From Echinicola salinicaeni (lineage in GTDB: Bacteria > Bacteroidota > Bacteroidia > Cytophagales > Cyclobacteriaceae): DNA of 64,000 bases. Position numbers and translations under genes: made by a program. Position 1 is the stretch's first letter. Each line of letters begins with the position of its first letter. Location of the stretch: NCBI RefSeq assembly GCF_014280965.1, contig NZ_JACODZ010000009.1, positions 1 to 64,000 on the forward strand, in the 5' to 3' direction. Below, in pieces: positions 29,621 to 39,057 of this stretch. A model generated the notes under the pieces. It had not been told where the DNA came from, ran no database searches, and worked only from the letters and a program-made list of their open reading frames with translations.

Positions 29621-31150
29621 ATGATGATAAATAAAACAATAAAAGCTTTCGGCTCTATATTTTTACTTATCCTGATTTTAAATTCAGGAATGCTTTTGGC
29701 CCAAACTGAAGAACAGGAGAAAGCCCCCAATATAGTTTTCTTCTTTGTAGACGATATGGGCTGGCAAGACACCTCATTGCCTTTTTATAAAGAGAGGACC
29801 AAACTAAATAAACAATATTATACACCCAATATGGAAAAGCTGGCCAGTGAAGGTGATAAATTTACCCAAGCCTATGCCTCGGCGGTTTGTTCTCCTTCTA
29901 GGATCAGTTTAATGACCGGTATGAATGCCGCGAGGCACCGTGTAACAAGTTGGACTTTAAATAAAGATAAATCCCCTGATCATGATCATCCCGTTTTAAA
30001 GTCTCCAAAATGGAATTTAAACGGACTTACTGATGGAGAGGGACAGGATTTGACGGTTTACCATAGCACCCTACCACAGCTATTGCGTGAGGCAGGCTAT
30101 GAAACGATTCATGTGGGCAAGGCCCATTTCGGTGCAAAGGATACTCCTGGAGAAGACCCTCGTAACCTAGGCTTTGATGTCAATATAGCAGGCCATGCAG
30201 CAGGCGGTCCAGGGAGTTATCATGGAACACATAATTTCAGTGCTGTTTGGAGATCAGGAAGTCCTGTTTGGGATGTGCCAGGTTTGGAAAAGTACCATGG
30301 TAAAGATATTTTCTTGACTGAAGCACTGACCATTGAAGCAAATAAAGCTATGGCGAATGCGGTGGATAAGGGCAAACCCTTCTACTTGTATATGTCACAT
30401 TATGCCATTCATGCACCATGGGAAAAGGATGATCGTTTTTACCAAAAATACATCGATGCGGGGCTTGATGAATTTCAGGCTACTTATGCTTCCATGATTG
30501 AGGGCATGGATAAATCCTTGGGAGATATCATCAATCAACTGGAAAAACTAGGAGTAAAGGATAATACCATTATCGTATTTATGTCGGACAATGGAAGCCC
30601 TAGTCAAACCCCTAGAAATCTTCCTTTGAGAGGACATAAAATAACCCCTTATGAAGGAGGAATCAGGGTGCCCATGATCGTGAAATGGCCGGGCATCAGT
30701 CAACCTGGAAGAGTGATCAATGATTATTTGATCATTGAAGATGTCTACCCTAGTTTTCTGGAAATGGCTGGCGTTTCCAAAGGTATCGATAAAGCTGTTG
30801 ATGGACAAAGCTTTGTGCCTTTACTAAAAGGGGAGCAGGTCAATGATGAACGGCCCCTATTTTGGCATTATCCCAATACTTATGACCAGCCGCCATATAG
30901 CGTGGTGAGAAAAGGGGACTGGAAATTGATCTACCACCATGTGGACCAATCTTTTGAGCTTTTCAATATTGCAGATGATATCAGTGAAGCACATAATTTA
31001 TTGGCCCAAAACCCTAAAATAGGCAAGGAATTGGCCAAGTTGCTGACCCAGCATTTAAAGAAGACCAAGGCTCAGATGCCTATCATAAAAGCAACGGGCG
31101 AGCCTGTTCCATATCCTAATTCTGCTTTGCAGCGTGCTGGAAATTTATAA
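29621..31150 (+). CDS. secreted sulfatase (family S1)
   Basis: 509 residues. A signal peptide (to about residue 28, MLLAQT) precedes VFFFVDDMGWQD, where Asp44-Asp45 are metal ligands. Cys90 in CSPSR (90-94) is the formylglycine precursor. HVGKAHFG (about 164-171) replaces the more common GKWHLG, and FMSDNGSPS and LRGHKITPYEGGIRVPM complete the active site. The GKAHFG variant occurs in some galactose- and N-acetylgalactosamine-type sulfatases, but I cannot fix the subfamily by eye. It follows the GH95/propeller operon and ends in a strong terminator. ATGATG start; the second ATG is equally possible. Confidence 0.92.
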   Translation: MMINKTIKAFGSIFLLILILNSGMLLAQTEEQEKAPNIVFFFVDDMGWQDTSLPFYKERTKLNKQYYTPNMEKLASEGDKFTQAYASAVCSPSRISLMTGMNAARHRVTSWTLNKDKSPDHDHPVLKSPKWNLNGLTDGEGQDLTVYHSTLPQLLREAGYETIHVGKAHFGAKDTPGEDPRNLGFDVNIAGHAAGGPGSYHGTHNFSAVWRSGSPVWDVPGLEKYHGKDIFLTEALTIEANKAMANAVDKGKPFYLYMSHYAIHAPWEKDDRFYQKYIDAGLDEFQATYASMIEGMDKSLGDIINQLEKLGVKDNTIIVFMSDNGSPSQTPRNLPLRGHKITPYEGGIRVPMIVKWPGISQPGRVINDYLIIEDVYPSFLEMAGVSKGIDKAVDGQSFVPLLKGEQVNDERPLFWHYPNTYDQPPYSVVRKGDWKLIYHHVDQSFELFNIADDISEAHNLLAQNPKIGKELAKLLTQHLKKTKAQMPIIKATGEPVPYPNSALQRAGNL

Positions 31151-31184
31151 CTGGGAAGACAGGAAAATATTCACTGATTGATAT

Positions 31185-31221
31185 AAACCACATTGCGATC
31201 TGAAGCAATGTGGTTTTTTTT
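31185..31221 (+). terminator. strong rho-independent terminator
   Basis: AAACCACATTGC (31185-31196) pairs perfectly with GCAATGTGGTTT (31205-31216), a 12-bp stem followed by TTTTT. It closes the glycan-utilisation operon 35 bp after the sulfatase stop. Confidence 0.9.
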
Positions 31222-31261
31222 GAATCCGGATTATTCATTAGCGATCGTAGTGAGGTCTGAA

Positions 31262-31353
31262 AGTGCAAGAAAATCAGTTAGTTTGGAGACATAAGCGTAG
31301 CACCGCTACGGTGAAGTCGAAAACTAAAGCATAGCGACTGATTTTGAAGCACT
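31262..31353. repeat. 92-bp inverted repeat with inner CGTAGC hairpin
   Basis: AGTGCAAGAAAATCAGT (31262-31278) pairs with ACTGATTTTGAAGCACT (31337-31353) at 14 of 17 positions. In the middle CGTAGC (31296-31301), loop ACC, and GCTACG form a perfect hairpin. No coding potential. It looks like a small dispersed palindromic element. Confidence 0.6.
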
Positions 31354-31551
31354 TTAATGCCGGAATAGATAGGCTAATGCATATTTCGGGTTGAAATAGT
31401 TTTAGATAGAAATAAATAAGCCATTGTTTAGGATAGCTATAATAGTCCTTTTTAATAATGCTGAGTTTACATAATGATAATGTCGTATTGGATAAGGAAA
31501 AGATACCAATGATTAATTTTAGCACATGATTCCTAATAAGTAAATATTGCC

Positions 31552-31745
31552 TATTATGTATATCCGCAATTGCACCACTGGATTTTGAATAGTATGATAA
31601 TCTTTCAAAAAGTATATGAAAGTTCCGAGAAATTAGGTTTTATTCCGTGCAAACCTGTCTTCCGCCAGGTAGATCTGTAGAGTCTCCCGATAAATCGAGA
31701 CAGGCTGTGAGAAATAAAGCTACTGGTGCGAAAACAGACTATCAT
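31552..31745. repeat. MITE-like element, copy B
   Basis: The left end TTATGTATATCCGCAATTGC continues into ACCACTGG. The right end is TACTGGTGCGAAAACAGACT. Between them are TTTTATTCCGTGCAAACCTG and GTGAGAAATAAAGC, as in the copies at 10798-10993 and 34379-34560. The right end runs to within ~100 bp of the phosphoesterase start codon. Confidence 0.65.
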
Positions 31746-31839
31746 ATTGACTATTATAGGAATACCCATTATTGACTTAATATGTGCAAAACATTTGCCA
31801 TACGTTTCTATTATTTTAAAACCATCATATACCACCATA

Positions 31840-33453
31840 ATGAGTACAGTGTTTTTAGATCCCAAGTGCAGAACAATAGCTTGTTTTTTATTTCTTTTTT
31901 TATCTATTGTGGTGAATGGCTCAGCCCAACAATTAGAAATCAAACCTTATTTACAAAATGCAGCGCCAAATGAGATAACAATCATGTGGCAAACCAATTT
32001 TGGTGAGGAAAGTATAGTAGAATGGGGTACATCCTCCAAATTGGGCAATCAGACAGAAGGCAAGGCATTTGATATCAATTTTACGGAAGCACGGGTACAT
32101 GAGGTGAAACTGGAGGGGCTGCAAAGACTGACGGAATATTATTATCGCGTAAGGACAGGGGAAGCTGTATCGGATATATATCAATTTAAGACACCACCAT
32201 TTTCCAGTGATCGAAAATCCTTCAACCTTATTGCGATGAGCGATATGCAGATTGATGGCAATGAACCTGATAAGTTTAATGAAATCGTGAATGAAGGGAT
32301 ACTGTCCTATTTGGAAAAGGAATTTGAAGGAGAGGTCCCTGAAAACTTGGCCATGGTACTTATCCCCGGGGACCTGGTAAGCAGGGGAAGTGTTTATGAA
32401 CAATGGCAAGGGCACTTCTTTGGCCCCGCATCCAAACTCTTTTCACAGGTACCAGTGTACCCTGTATTGGGCAATCACGAAGATCAATCACTATTCTATT
32501 TTAAGTATTTTAGTTTACCTGAAAATGGGACACCTGCTTATGCTGAAAACTGGTGGTTCAAGGATTATGGCAACACCCGTATTTTAGGTTTGAATTCAAA
32601 TGTGGAGGATGGCATTGGAGGAAGCAAGGTCCAACTAAATTGGTTGGACAGGGTGTTGGCAGAAACAGAAAAAATGGATGAAATAGATTTTGTTTTTGCC
32701 CAGATGCACCATCCTCATAAATCTGAACTATGGATCCCTGGTGAATCGGATTTTACCGGTGAAGTGGTCAAAAGACTGGAGACCTTTACTGAGAAAACAG
32801 GGAAGCCCAGTGTGCACTTCTTTGGGCATACGCATGGCTATTCTAGGGGCCAATCCAAAAACCACAAGCACCTATGGATCAATGTGGCTTCTGCAGGAGG
32901 CTCATTGGACAATTGGGGGGAGTTCGAAAGTCGCGATTATGATGAGTTTACCGTGACCCAAGATGAGTATGGTTTTGTGATGGTAGAGGTCGATGCCAAT
33001 CCGGCTGACCCAAAATTTACCGTAAAAAGGATCAGTCGTGGTAATCAATATCAGCCTCGGGATAATGAATTAAGGGATTCTATTACAGTTTGGAAAATGA
33101 ACTGGTTGCCAAAGGCTCCGCAGGCAGCTTACCCTAAAAATGAAGAAGCACCAGCAAAGGGTTTGGTATTGAAGGCTGGAGACTTCCATAGTGACCGAAA
33201 AGTAGCTTTCCATGCAGCCTCCAATTGGCAAATAAGTACTGATCCTGATTTCTCCGATCTGGTTTTGGATACTTGGAAGCAGCATGAAAATTGGTATTAT
33301 AATGAAAACCAACAAAAGGATGATGACCTTAGGGATGAAAGGGTCTTTAAACTACTAACAGCGGGCAAGAAGTACTATTGGCGCGTAAGGTATCGTGATC
33401 AATATCTCAACTGGAGTGAATGGTCCGATATTCAGTCATTTGAAGCGAAGTAG
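31840..33453 (+). CDS. secreted metallophosphoesterase, purple-acid-phosphatase-like
   Basis: 538 residues from the ATG at 31840. This start is preferred over an upstream GTG because it gives a clean signal peptide (to SAQQ near residue 29), while the upstream extension reads through a repeat element. An N-terminal fibronectin-like domain (about 30-115; TIMWQTNFGEESIVEWGTSS) resembles that of purple acid phosphatases. The calcineurin-like core has MSDMQ (Asp135), GDLVSRG, GNHE (211-214), MHHPH and GHTH (329-332). The usual D-x-H is D-M-Q here. A C-terminal fibronectin-like domain ends the protein. It should hydrolyse phosphomonoesters or phosphodiesters outside the cytoplasm. It is separated from the glycan operon by a strong terminator, so it may not belong to that locus. 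Confidence 0.85.
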   Translation: MSTVFLDPKCRTIACFLFLFLSIVVNGSAQQLEIKPYLQNAAPNEITIMWQTNFGEESIVEWGTSSKLGNQTEGKAFDINFTEARVHEVKLEGLQRLTEYYYRVRTGEAVSDIYQFKTPPFSSDRKSFNLIAMSDMQIDGNEPDKFNEIVNEGILSYLEKEFEGEVPENLAMVLIPGDLVSRGSVYEQWQGHFFGPASKLFSQVPVYPVLGNHEDQSLFYFKYFSLPENGTPAYAENWWFKDYGNTRILGLNSNVEDGIGGSKVQLNWLDRVLAETEKMDEIDFVFAQMHHPHKSELWIPGESDFTGEVVKRLETFTEKTGKPSVHFFGHTHGYSRGQSKNHKHLWINVASAGGSLDNWGEFESRDYDEFTVTQDEYGFVMVEVDANPADPKFTVKRISRGNQYQPRDNELRDSITVWKMNWLPKAPQAAYPKNEEAPAKGLVLKAGDFHSDRKVAFHAASNWQISTDPDFSDLVLDTWKQHENWYYNENQQKDDDLRDERVFKLLTAGKKYYWRVRYRDQYLNWSEWSDIQSFEAK

Positions 33454-33549
33454 CACGAGGATATAAGTTTATAAAGGAAACTAAGTCTGGCCTTTAAAGC
33501 AAGGTTTTATAGGACCTCAAAAGGGGAGGGGGCTAAAGGAAAAGGACTT

Positions 33550-33951
33550 CTAGCTAACCAATAACTGGCTGATATTTTCTACAGAGATAGGCTTAATGAT
33601 GAAATTGTCAATAACATCATATTCTTTGGCTTTCTCATGATCCTTAGGGTCAATCGAACTGGAGATAATATAAACTTTAGCTTGTTGTGTGGTTTTAATT
33701 TTGGTGAATTCATCGAGGAATTTCCATCCGTTCCATATGGGCATATTGATGTCCAATAAAATTATTTCAGGAAGGGATTTTCCTTCATTGAGGGATTTGG
33801 ATAGCTTTTCAAAGGCCTCTTTACCATTTTCGTAAAATATGGTGTCTACATCGAAGCCTCCCAGCTCGATTATTTTCTTTAATCCAAAAGTATAGATGGG
33901 ATCATCATCTATGATGCAAAGACTACTGATTTTTTTCATGTCATTATCCAT
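33550..33951 (-). CDS. single-domain response regulator (CheY-like)
   Basis: 133 residues, a lone receiver domain. Acidic residues Asp15-Asp17 (IIDDDP), phosphoacceptor Asp67 in LLDINMP, Ser97-99 in YIISSSI and Lys120 in IIKPIS are all present, so it should be phosphorylatable. There is no output domain, so it probably signals by protein-protein contact, as in kinase-linked phosphorelays. A multi-PAS histidine kinase is encoded 610 bp upstream on the same strand and is the obvious candidate partner. Convergent with the phosphoesterase gene. Confidence 0.92.
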   Translation of the reverse strand: MDNDMKKISSLCIIDDDPIYTFGLKKIIELGGFDVDTIFYENGKEAFEKLSKSLNEGKSLPEIILLDINMPIWNGWKFLDEFTKIKTTQQAKVYIISSSIDPKDHEKAKEYDVIDNFIIKPISVENISQLLVS

Positions 33952-34562
33952 AAATATTTCTAATCAATAAAAAGAGAGTAAACTTCATTAAAGAATAGAT
34001 GAAAATGTGTCATTTTTTCTTTTCAATATCTTTTGCATAATGATGGTTTATATTACCATCAATAAACAAATATATGAAATATGTGTCAGCTGTTTTTGTT
34101 GAAACATAAAATTTTATTCTATAATTTTTATTTATACCTTAAAATTTAACTAGATCTAAAATATGGTTTAATAAAATATTTTAGATGAATAAGTCTTATT
34201 CTTTCGTAATCTTTCGGTAAATAATCCAGTTTGTTAGGTAAATAAAAATAATTTTAAATCCATTCTTTCAATGGTAACTTATTTAATATATGAATTTGTA
34301 GATCAATTCGCACCATCAACCTTTAAATATTGAAGCAAAGTGCAAAAAGGTATGGCTATAATTTCGGTCAGTGATAGTCAGTGATTTATCATTATATCCG
34401 GTATTCTGCCAGTAAGTATAACCGTCAAAACATGCTCTCAAAAATGACACATTATTTCACAGAAATAATTAATTAAACCTTTCTACCGTAAGGTAGATCA
34501 GTGGAAATCTGTGAAATCTGTGAGTAATATAGCTACTGGTGTGCAAACGGGTAATCGGTGAT
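33952..34562. other. 610-bp intergenic region with MITE-like copy C
   Basis: The part next to the response regulator (33952-34370) is very AT-rich and holds no gene I recognise; it probably contains that gene's promoter. Positions 34379-34560 carry a third copy of the MITE-like element: TTATATCCGGTATTCTGCCA at the left, GTGGAAATCTGTGAAATCTG in the middle and AGCTACTGGTGTGCAAACGG at the right. The element ends at the 3' end of the kinase gene. Confidence 0.6.
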
Positions 34563-37187
34563 TTATTTACATTTTCGAAAGTATACCTTAAATATTGTCC
34601 CTTTATTTACTTCACTTTCAACCTCTATTTTTCCTCCCAATGCATCTACCTGACTTTTGGTGATAAATAGGCCTATACCCCTGGATTCAGGATGTCTATG
34701 GAAGGTTTTATACATTCCAAAAAGCTCTTTCTTATTGCGCTCTAAATCAATTCCCAATCCATTGTCCTCAAACTTTAAAACGATATAGTCAGGCTGCTCA
34801 TAACTGCTGATTTCAAGATTGTCATTAGCTCCATTTGAACGGTACTTGATGCTATTGGTCAAAAAATTGAGAATAATGCTATCCAAATAAGCTGGAAGTC
34901 CTAAAATTTTATGGCTAGGGCTTACTGTATTGGAAATGCTTACATCGGCAGATTTGGCCAGGGCAGAAATGTTTTCTATACCTTTGTTGATGGAATCATA
35001 GACTGATAGGCACTTGAGGTTTTCTTTTATAGAAGTATTGATGATCGCCACTTCATTTAAATGGTAGATGGTTTCCGATAGATTTTTGGAGGCTTGCTTT
35101 AAATGGGCGATGGTCGGAAGATCTTTTAATTCCGGTCTTTCGTCCAATACAATATCGATCATAAAATCAATATTCCCTGAATGGGATTTGAGGTTATGCG
35201 AAACAATATGGGCGAAGTTTTGTAACCTGCTGTTTTGCTCCTGTGTAGTGTTAAGTAAGCTTTGTATTTTTTGCTGGGCTTTTTTCAGTTCTGTAATATC
35301 AATTATTTGGGAAATAAAATACATGGGATTATTATTGACATCCCTCAACAGGGACACTGCTAGGATGATATGAATTATTTCTCCGTTTTTATGGAAATAT
35401 CTCTTTTCCATTTGATAGTTTTCTCTATGGCCAGCCAATAATTCCTCACAAAAAGCCAGGTCAGTTTCAAGGTCATCAGGGTGTGTGATTTCCGCAAAAG
35501 TAAGATTCATCAGTTCTTCTGAACTATAGCCGGTTATTTGGCAAAGTTTTTTGTTGACTTTTAGCCAAAAACCCTCCAGACTGACAAGGGCCATTCCAAT
35601 GGCAGCATTGGAAAAAGTCCTTGAGAATGATAGTTCGCTGATTTTTAACTTTTCTTCATTGATTTTTTCTTGGGTAATGTCTTCAGCAGAAATGATAAAA
35701 CCACCAATTTTTCCATTATTATCCAACCAAGGACTGGCTTCCCATTTCAACCACATTACCTTCCCATCCTTTGTTAATTTAAAAGCTTCCTCTGAATAGT
35801 TGGCACCTTTAATACACTGTTCCTTAATTTCTTTGATTTTGTCCTTTGCATCAGGGAAAGTGTCCAAAAGGCTGAGATGATGGATAGACTCATCTTCCAT
35901 TTGGAAGCTCTTTAACCATTTTTGGGAAGCAACGGTATATTGGAGATCAAGATTGACCATTGCAAGGGCTGAAGGGACATTTTTTATAAAGAGTCCCTGG
36001 TTTTCTGACAACTGTTTACTGGTATTGATATCCCGATGTGTTCCAAACATGTACAAGGGCTCACCGTCAGCGGTCCAAGTGAATACTTTTCCCTTGTCCA
36101 GAATCCATAACCAATGGCCGTTTTTATGTCTTACTCTATATTCACATTTGTAAAACTCTGATTTTCCAGAAAAGTATTTCTTAAGTTTTTTTTGTTGTTT
36201 CTTTAAATCATCAGGATGGATGAATCCTTCTAAGGTTTTGATGGATATGGGGCTCAGTTCCTCTAATGTATAGCCTATCATCTCTGCCCATCGCTCATTA
36301 CAAATCGTTTCGCCTGTTTGGACATTCCATTCCCATGTACCCACATTGGTCCCATTGATGACATTATTGAGCTTTTCTTTTTCTTTGGTCAGTTTTAGAC
36401 TTTGGACTTTTTGTTCATCGATATCTTGAATAGTACCATAAAATCCAAGGACTTGACCTTCGTGTATTTGAGGAATGCCAATAATTTTGACCCAGTGCCT
36501 GCTTCCATTTGAACCAAGGATGGATACTTCTAATTCGAACGGACGGTTGCTTTCTATAGCTTGCCGACTGCTGTTGATGATTAATTGTTTGTCGTTATGA
36601 TGTTCTAATTTACTTAAACAGGCTCTTAGCTGTGGCTGACAATCTTGCTCATATTGTAAAATTTTCTTGGCTGTGCTACCAAGATCTAATTTTAGTGTTT
36701 TGATGTTTAAGTTCCAGTGACCAATGGAAGCCGCTTCATTACATTGTTCAAGGATTTCTTCCTTCCTTTTGAGTTCACTCAGATCGGTATGTGCGCCCAG
36801 CATCCGGATGGCTTTACCGTTTTGGTCCCTAAGTGCCATGCCTCGGCATCTTATCCACACAGTCTGACCATTTTTATGGTGGTATCGAACAATTTGGTCG
36901 TATGGATGATCAGGATTATTGCAATGCTTTTCGAAATTGACATGAACTTTTTCTAGATCCTCTTTAAAGATGATATCTTGCCATGTAGCAGATTGATGAG
37001 GCATTGATTCAGGGTCATAGCCTAAGGTCGTCCAGAATTTATTATCCATCCATTCATTTTCAGGATTTTCTATGTCCCAATACCATATTCCATCTAATGA
37101 GGAATCTTTGATGAAATCAAAGATTGAACCATCCTTTTGAAGTAATTCCTTTAGCTCTTTCTCTAAATAATTCATGCGGTCTAGCAT
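34563..37187 (-). CDS. multi-PAS sensor histidine kinase
   Basis: 874 residues without a convincing signal peptide or membrane helix, so it is probably a cytoplasmic sensor. Several PAS/PAC repeats run from about residue 20 to 640; recurring pieces are WYWDIENPENEWMDNKFWTT, WEWNVQTGETICNERWAEMI, VRHKNGHWLWILDKGKVFTW and FSRTFSNAAIGMALVSLEGF. The dimerisation/phosphoacceptor helix has AHIVSHNLKSH with His664. The ATPase part has NFLTNSIKYR (N box), FEDNGLGID (G1) and SRGIGLF (G2), so it should be active. It probably phosphorylates the lone receiver encoded downstream. The ligands of the PAS domains are unknown. Start MLDRMNYLEKELKEL; an internal ATG four codons on is possible. Confidence 0.92.
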   Translation of the reverse strand: MLDRMNYLEKELKELLQKDGSIFDFIKDSSLDGIWYWDIENPENEWMDNKFWTTLGYDPESMPHQSATWQDIIFKEDLEKVHVNFEKHCNNPDHPYDQIVRYHHKNGQTVWIRCRGMALRDQNGKAIRMLGAHTDLSELKRKEEILEQCNEAASIGHWNLNIKTLKLDLGSTAKKILQYEQDCQPQLRACLSKLEHHNDKQLIINSSRQAIESNRPFELEVSILGSNGSRHWVKIIGIPQIHEGQVLGFYGTIQDIDEQKVQSLKLTKEKEKLNNVINGTNVGTWEWNVQTGETICNERWAEMIGYTLEELSPISIKTLEGFIHPDDLKKQQKKLKKYFSGKSEFYKCEYRVRHKNGHWLWILDKGKVFTWTADGEPLYMFGTHRDINTSKQLSENQGLFIKNVPSALAMVNLDLQYTVASQKWLKSFQMEDESIHHLSLLDTFPDAKDKIKEIKEQCIKGANYSEEAFKLTKDGKVMWLKWEASPWLDNNGKIGGFIISAEDITQEKINEEKLKISELSFSRTFSNAAIGMALVSLEGFWLKVNKKLCQITGYSSEELMNLTFAEITHPDDLETDLAFCEELLAGHRENYQMEKRYFHKNGEIIHIILAVSLLRDVNNNPMYFISQIIDITELKKAQQKIQSLLNTTQEQNSRLQNFAHIVSHNLKSHSGNIDFMIDIVLDERPELKDLPTIAHLKQASKNLSETIYHLNEVAIINTSIKENLKCLSVYDSINKGIENISALAKSADVSISNTVSPSHKILGLPAYLDSIILNFLTNSIKYRSNGANDNLEISSYEQPDYIVLKFEDNGLGIDLERNKKELFGMYKTFHRHPESRGIGLFITKSQVDALGGKIEVESEVNKGTIFKVYFRKCK

Positions 37188-37365
37188 TTCTCCTTTTACT
37201 TAATAATTTGCAGTACTTCCTGGTATTATCATAAATACAGATTGCTTAAATCTTTATATTGGAATCCTACAAATGGCCATTTCACTTTTTGCTTCATTAG
37301 CAGGTTTATTTTGCCAGTCTAAATATCAATAATTTTCATTGTTAATATGCGAAATTAGATGATCT

Positions 37366-38463
37366 TTAAAACCACTTTTTCTTTTTAAAATAAACCAACA
37401 TAGATAGGGTAATCACGATCATTACCAACCACATGATATAATAACTGTATCGATAATGGAGCTCGGGAAGAACGTCAAAATTAGTCCCATATATGCCAGC
37501 AATAAATGTTAGTGGAATAAAAATGACTGAAAAAATGGTGAGAAACTTCATGATATCATTTAGCTTGGCACTAATGGTGGTGTGGTAGATATTTAACTGA
37601 TCGGATAGCATTTCCCGGTAATTGTCTGAAGTTTCACTGGCATGGCTGATGTTTACCTGAAGTTCCCTGTAGTAAATTTCGTTTTCTTCATCAATCAAAT
37701 CTGTATCTAACTTGGCAAGGTTCAGAATCATTTCCTTGGCAGGTTTAATACTTTTTCTCATGAAGTTGAGCTCCCTTTTATACCTATTGATTTGATCGAT
37801 GGTTTTTTTGTTCTGATTGACCAAAAGTCGATCCTCTAAATCTTCTATTTTTTCACCTAATATCCCGAGATTATAGATATAGTTGTCAATAACAATATCC
37901 AGTAAGGTAAAGGCCAGATAATCTGTTCCTGAATTTCTGATACGTTTTTTGTTCATTCGAATCCTCTCCCGCACAGGTTCAAATACATCCCCCTTTTTTT
38001 CTTGAAAAGAGATCAACATATTTTCGGTGATAACAAGACTTAAATTTTCTACAGTTATTTGGTCTGTTACCGGGTCACGTTGCATCATTTTAAGGGAAAT
38101 GAACAGGCTGTTTTCAAAGTCTTGAACCGTGGGACGCGCCTGGGTATCCATTACCGTAGAGAGGACAAGTTTAGGTAATTCTATTCCCTTATATATTTTA
38201 TCCATTAAAGTGGCATCATGGAGACCATCTATATTGAGCCAAGTAACTGAATCTGTTTTATTCAATGGGAATGCTTCTTCAATATGCTTTATGGACTTTT
38301 CCTCTAATTTTTCACCATTAAAATCTATGATGTTTAAATGGACTTTATCTGATTTCCTTATTCCTCGGAACAATAACTCATCAGGGGAAATACCGATTTC
38401 TTGTTTTTGTTTTTTAAGGAATTTAAAAGGATTTGAAGGCATGGGTATTTTAGGTGTAATCAT
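37366..38463 (-). CDS. corA: CorA-family divalent cation transporter with GTN signature
   Basis: 365 residues. A large soluble N-terminal alpha/beta domain is followed by a long helix (about 225-300) and two C-terminal transmembrane helices (LTIFSVIFIPLTFIAGIYGT and YIMWLVMIVITLSMLVYF), ending in the basic tail KKKKWF. This is the CorA layout, a pentameric Mg2+/Co2+ channel of the inner membrane. The signature loop reads YGTNF instead of the canonical YGMNF; the codon is ACT, so it is not a single-base reading slip from ATG. In known CorA proteins the GMN motif is needed for Mg2+ transport. This one may have altered selectivity, or may represent a lineage-specific variant. It stands alone, and the symbol is given by family only. 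Confidence 0.88.
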   Translation of the reverse strand: MITPKIPMPSNPFKFLKKQKQEIGISPDELLFRGIRKSDKVHLNIIDFNGEKLEEKSIKHIEEAFPLNKTDSVTWLNIDGLHDATLMDKIYKGIELPKLVLSTVMDTQARPTVQDFENSLFISLKMMQRDPVTDQITVENLSLVITENMLISFQEKKGDVFEPVRERIRMNKKRIRNSGTDYLAFTLLDIVIDNYIYNLGILGEKIEDLEDRLLVNQNKKTIDQINRYKRELNFMRKSIKPAKEMILNLAKLDTDLIDEENEIYYRELQVNISHASETSDNYREMLSDQLNIYHTTISAKLNDIMKFLTIFSVIFIPLTFIAGIYGTNFDVLPELHYRYSYYIMWLVMIVITLSMLVYFKKKKWF

Positions 38464-39057
38464 AATTCGAAAAGTTTTTGATGCTTTCTAAAAATACAAG
38501 ATATAATTTTTTTGAATTTATCGACTGGAAAATATGGGCACATGTTGAAAAAAATGGAACAGAATTTTAGTACTACTATAATTTTATGACTCTATATGAA
38601 ATAGTATGGCTAAACCTTAATAAGGTACCATCTTAGTTAGGCAGCGGCAGTAGACCTCAAGTGTATTTGCAAATCCGCCTTACAGATATTGAGCGTTAAG
38701 AAATTAAAGAAGTGGGTAAGCAAGAAGGCAGGCTTGCCTGCCTGACCGGCGAGGCAGGTCTGACGAAATGCTGAACAAAGAGGTGGCAGGCAGCTATGAA
38801 AGAGGAGTTTGCCTGCATTAGGGCGGGCTTTAGTTTTAGCACAATAGATGTATAGCGGCGGGGTTTTTTGGTTACTTTTTTCACCTGTAGGAAAAAAGTA
38901 ACAAATGGAATGAGGTGAAAGTCACTCTAAAATTTGGTAAACAAAGTAAAAGTTACCCACAGTAAATCATATAGAACCAATTTTATGAAGTAATATGGAG
39001 TGATTAAGGCTTGGAAATAAGATAAGCTTGATTAGATGTCTGCTATTGCACTCTTAT
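38464..39057. other. 590-bp intergenic region with palindromic repeat element
   Basis: No gene is supported. Positions ~38690-38910 carry hairpin-forming sequence, including GGCAGGC-TT-GCCTGCC near 38730-38745. Near 38870 GTTACTTTTTTC pairs with GAAAAAAGTAAC. The latter matches in form the CCTACTTTTTC hairpin of the elements at 13320 and 29200, so this may be a diverged relative. The rest is AT-rich promoter-type DNA for corA. Confidence 0.55.

Noticed and set aside
31726-31839. N-terminal extension of the phosphoesterase from a GTG at 31726
   Set aside because: It reads through the end of a MITE-like repeat, while the ATG at 31840 gives a normal signal peptide.
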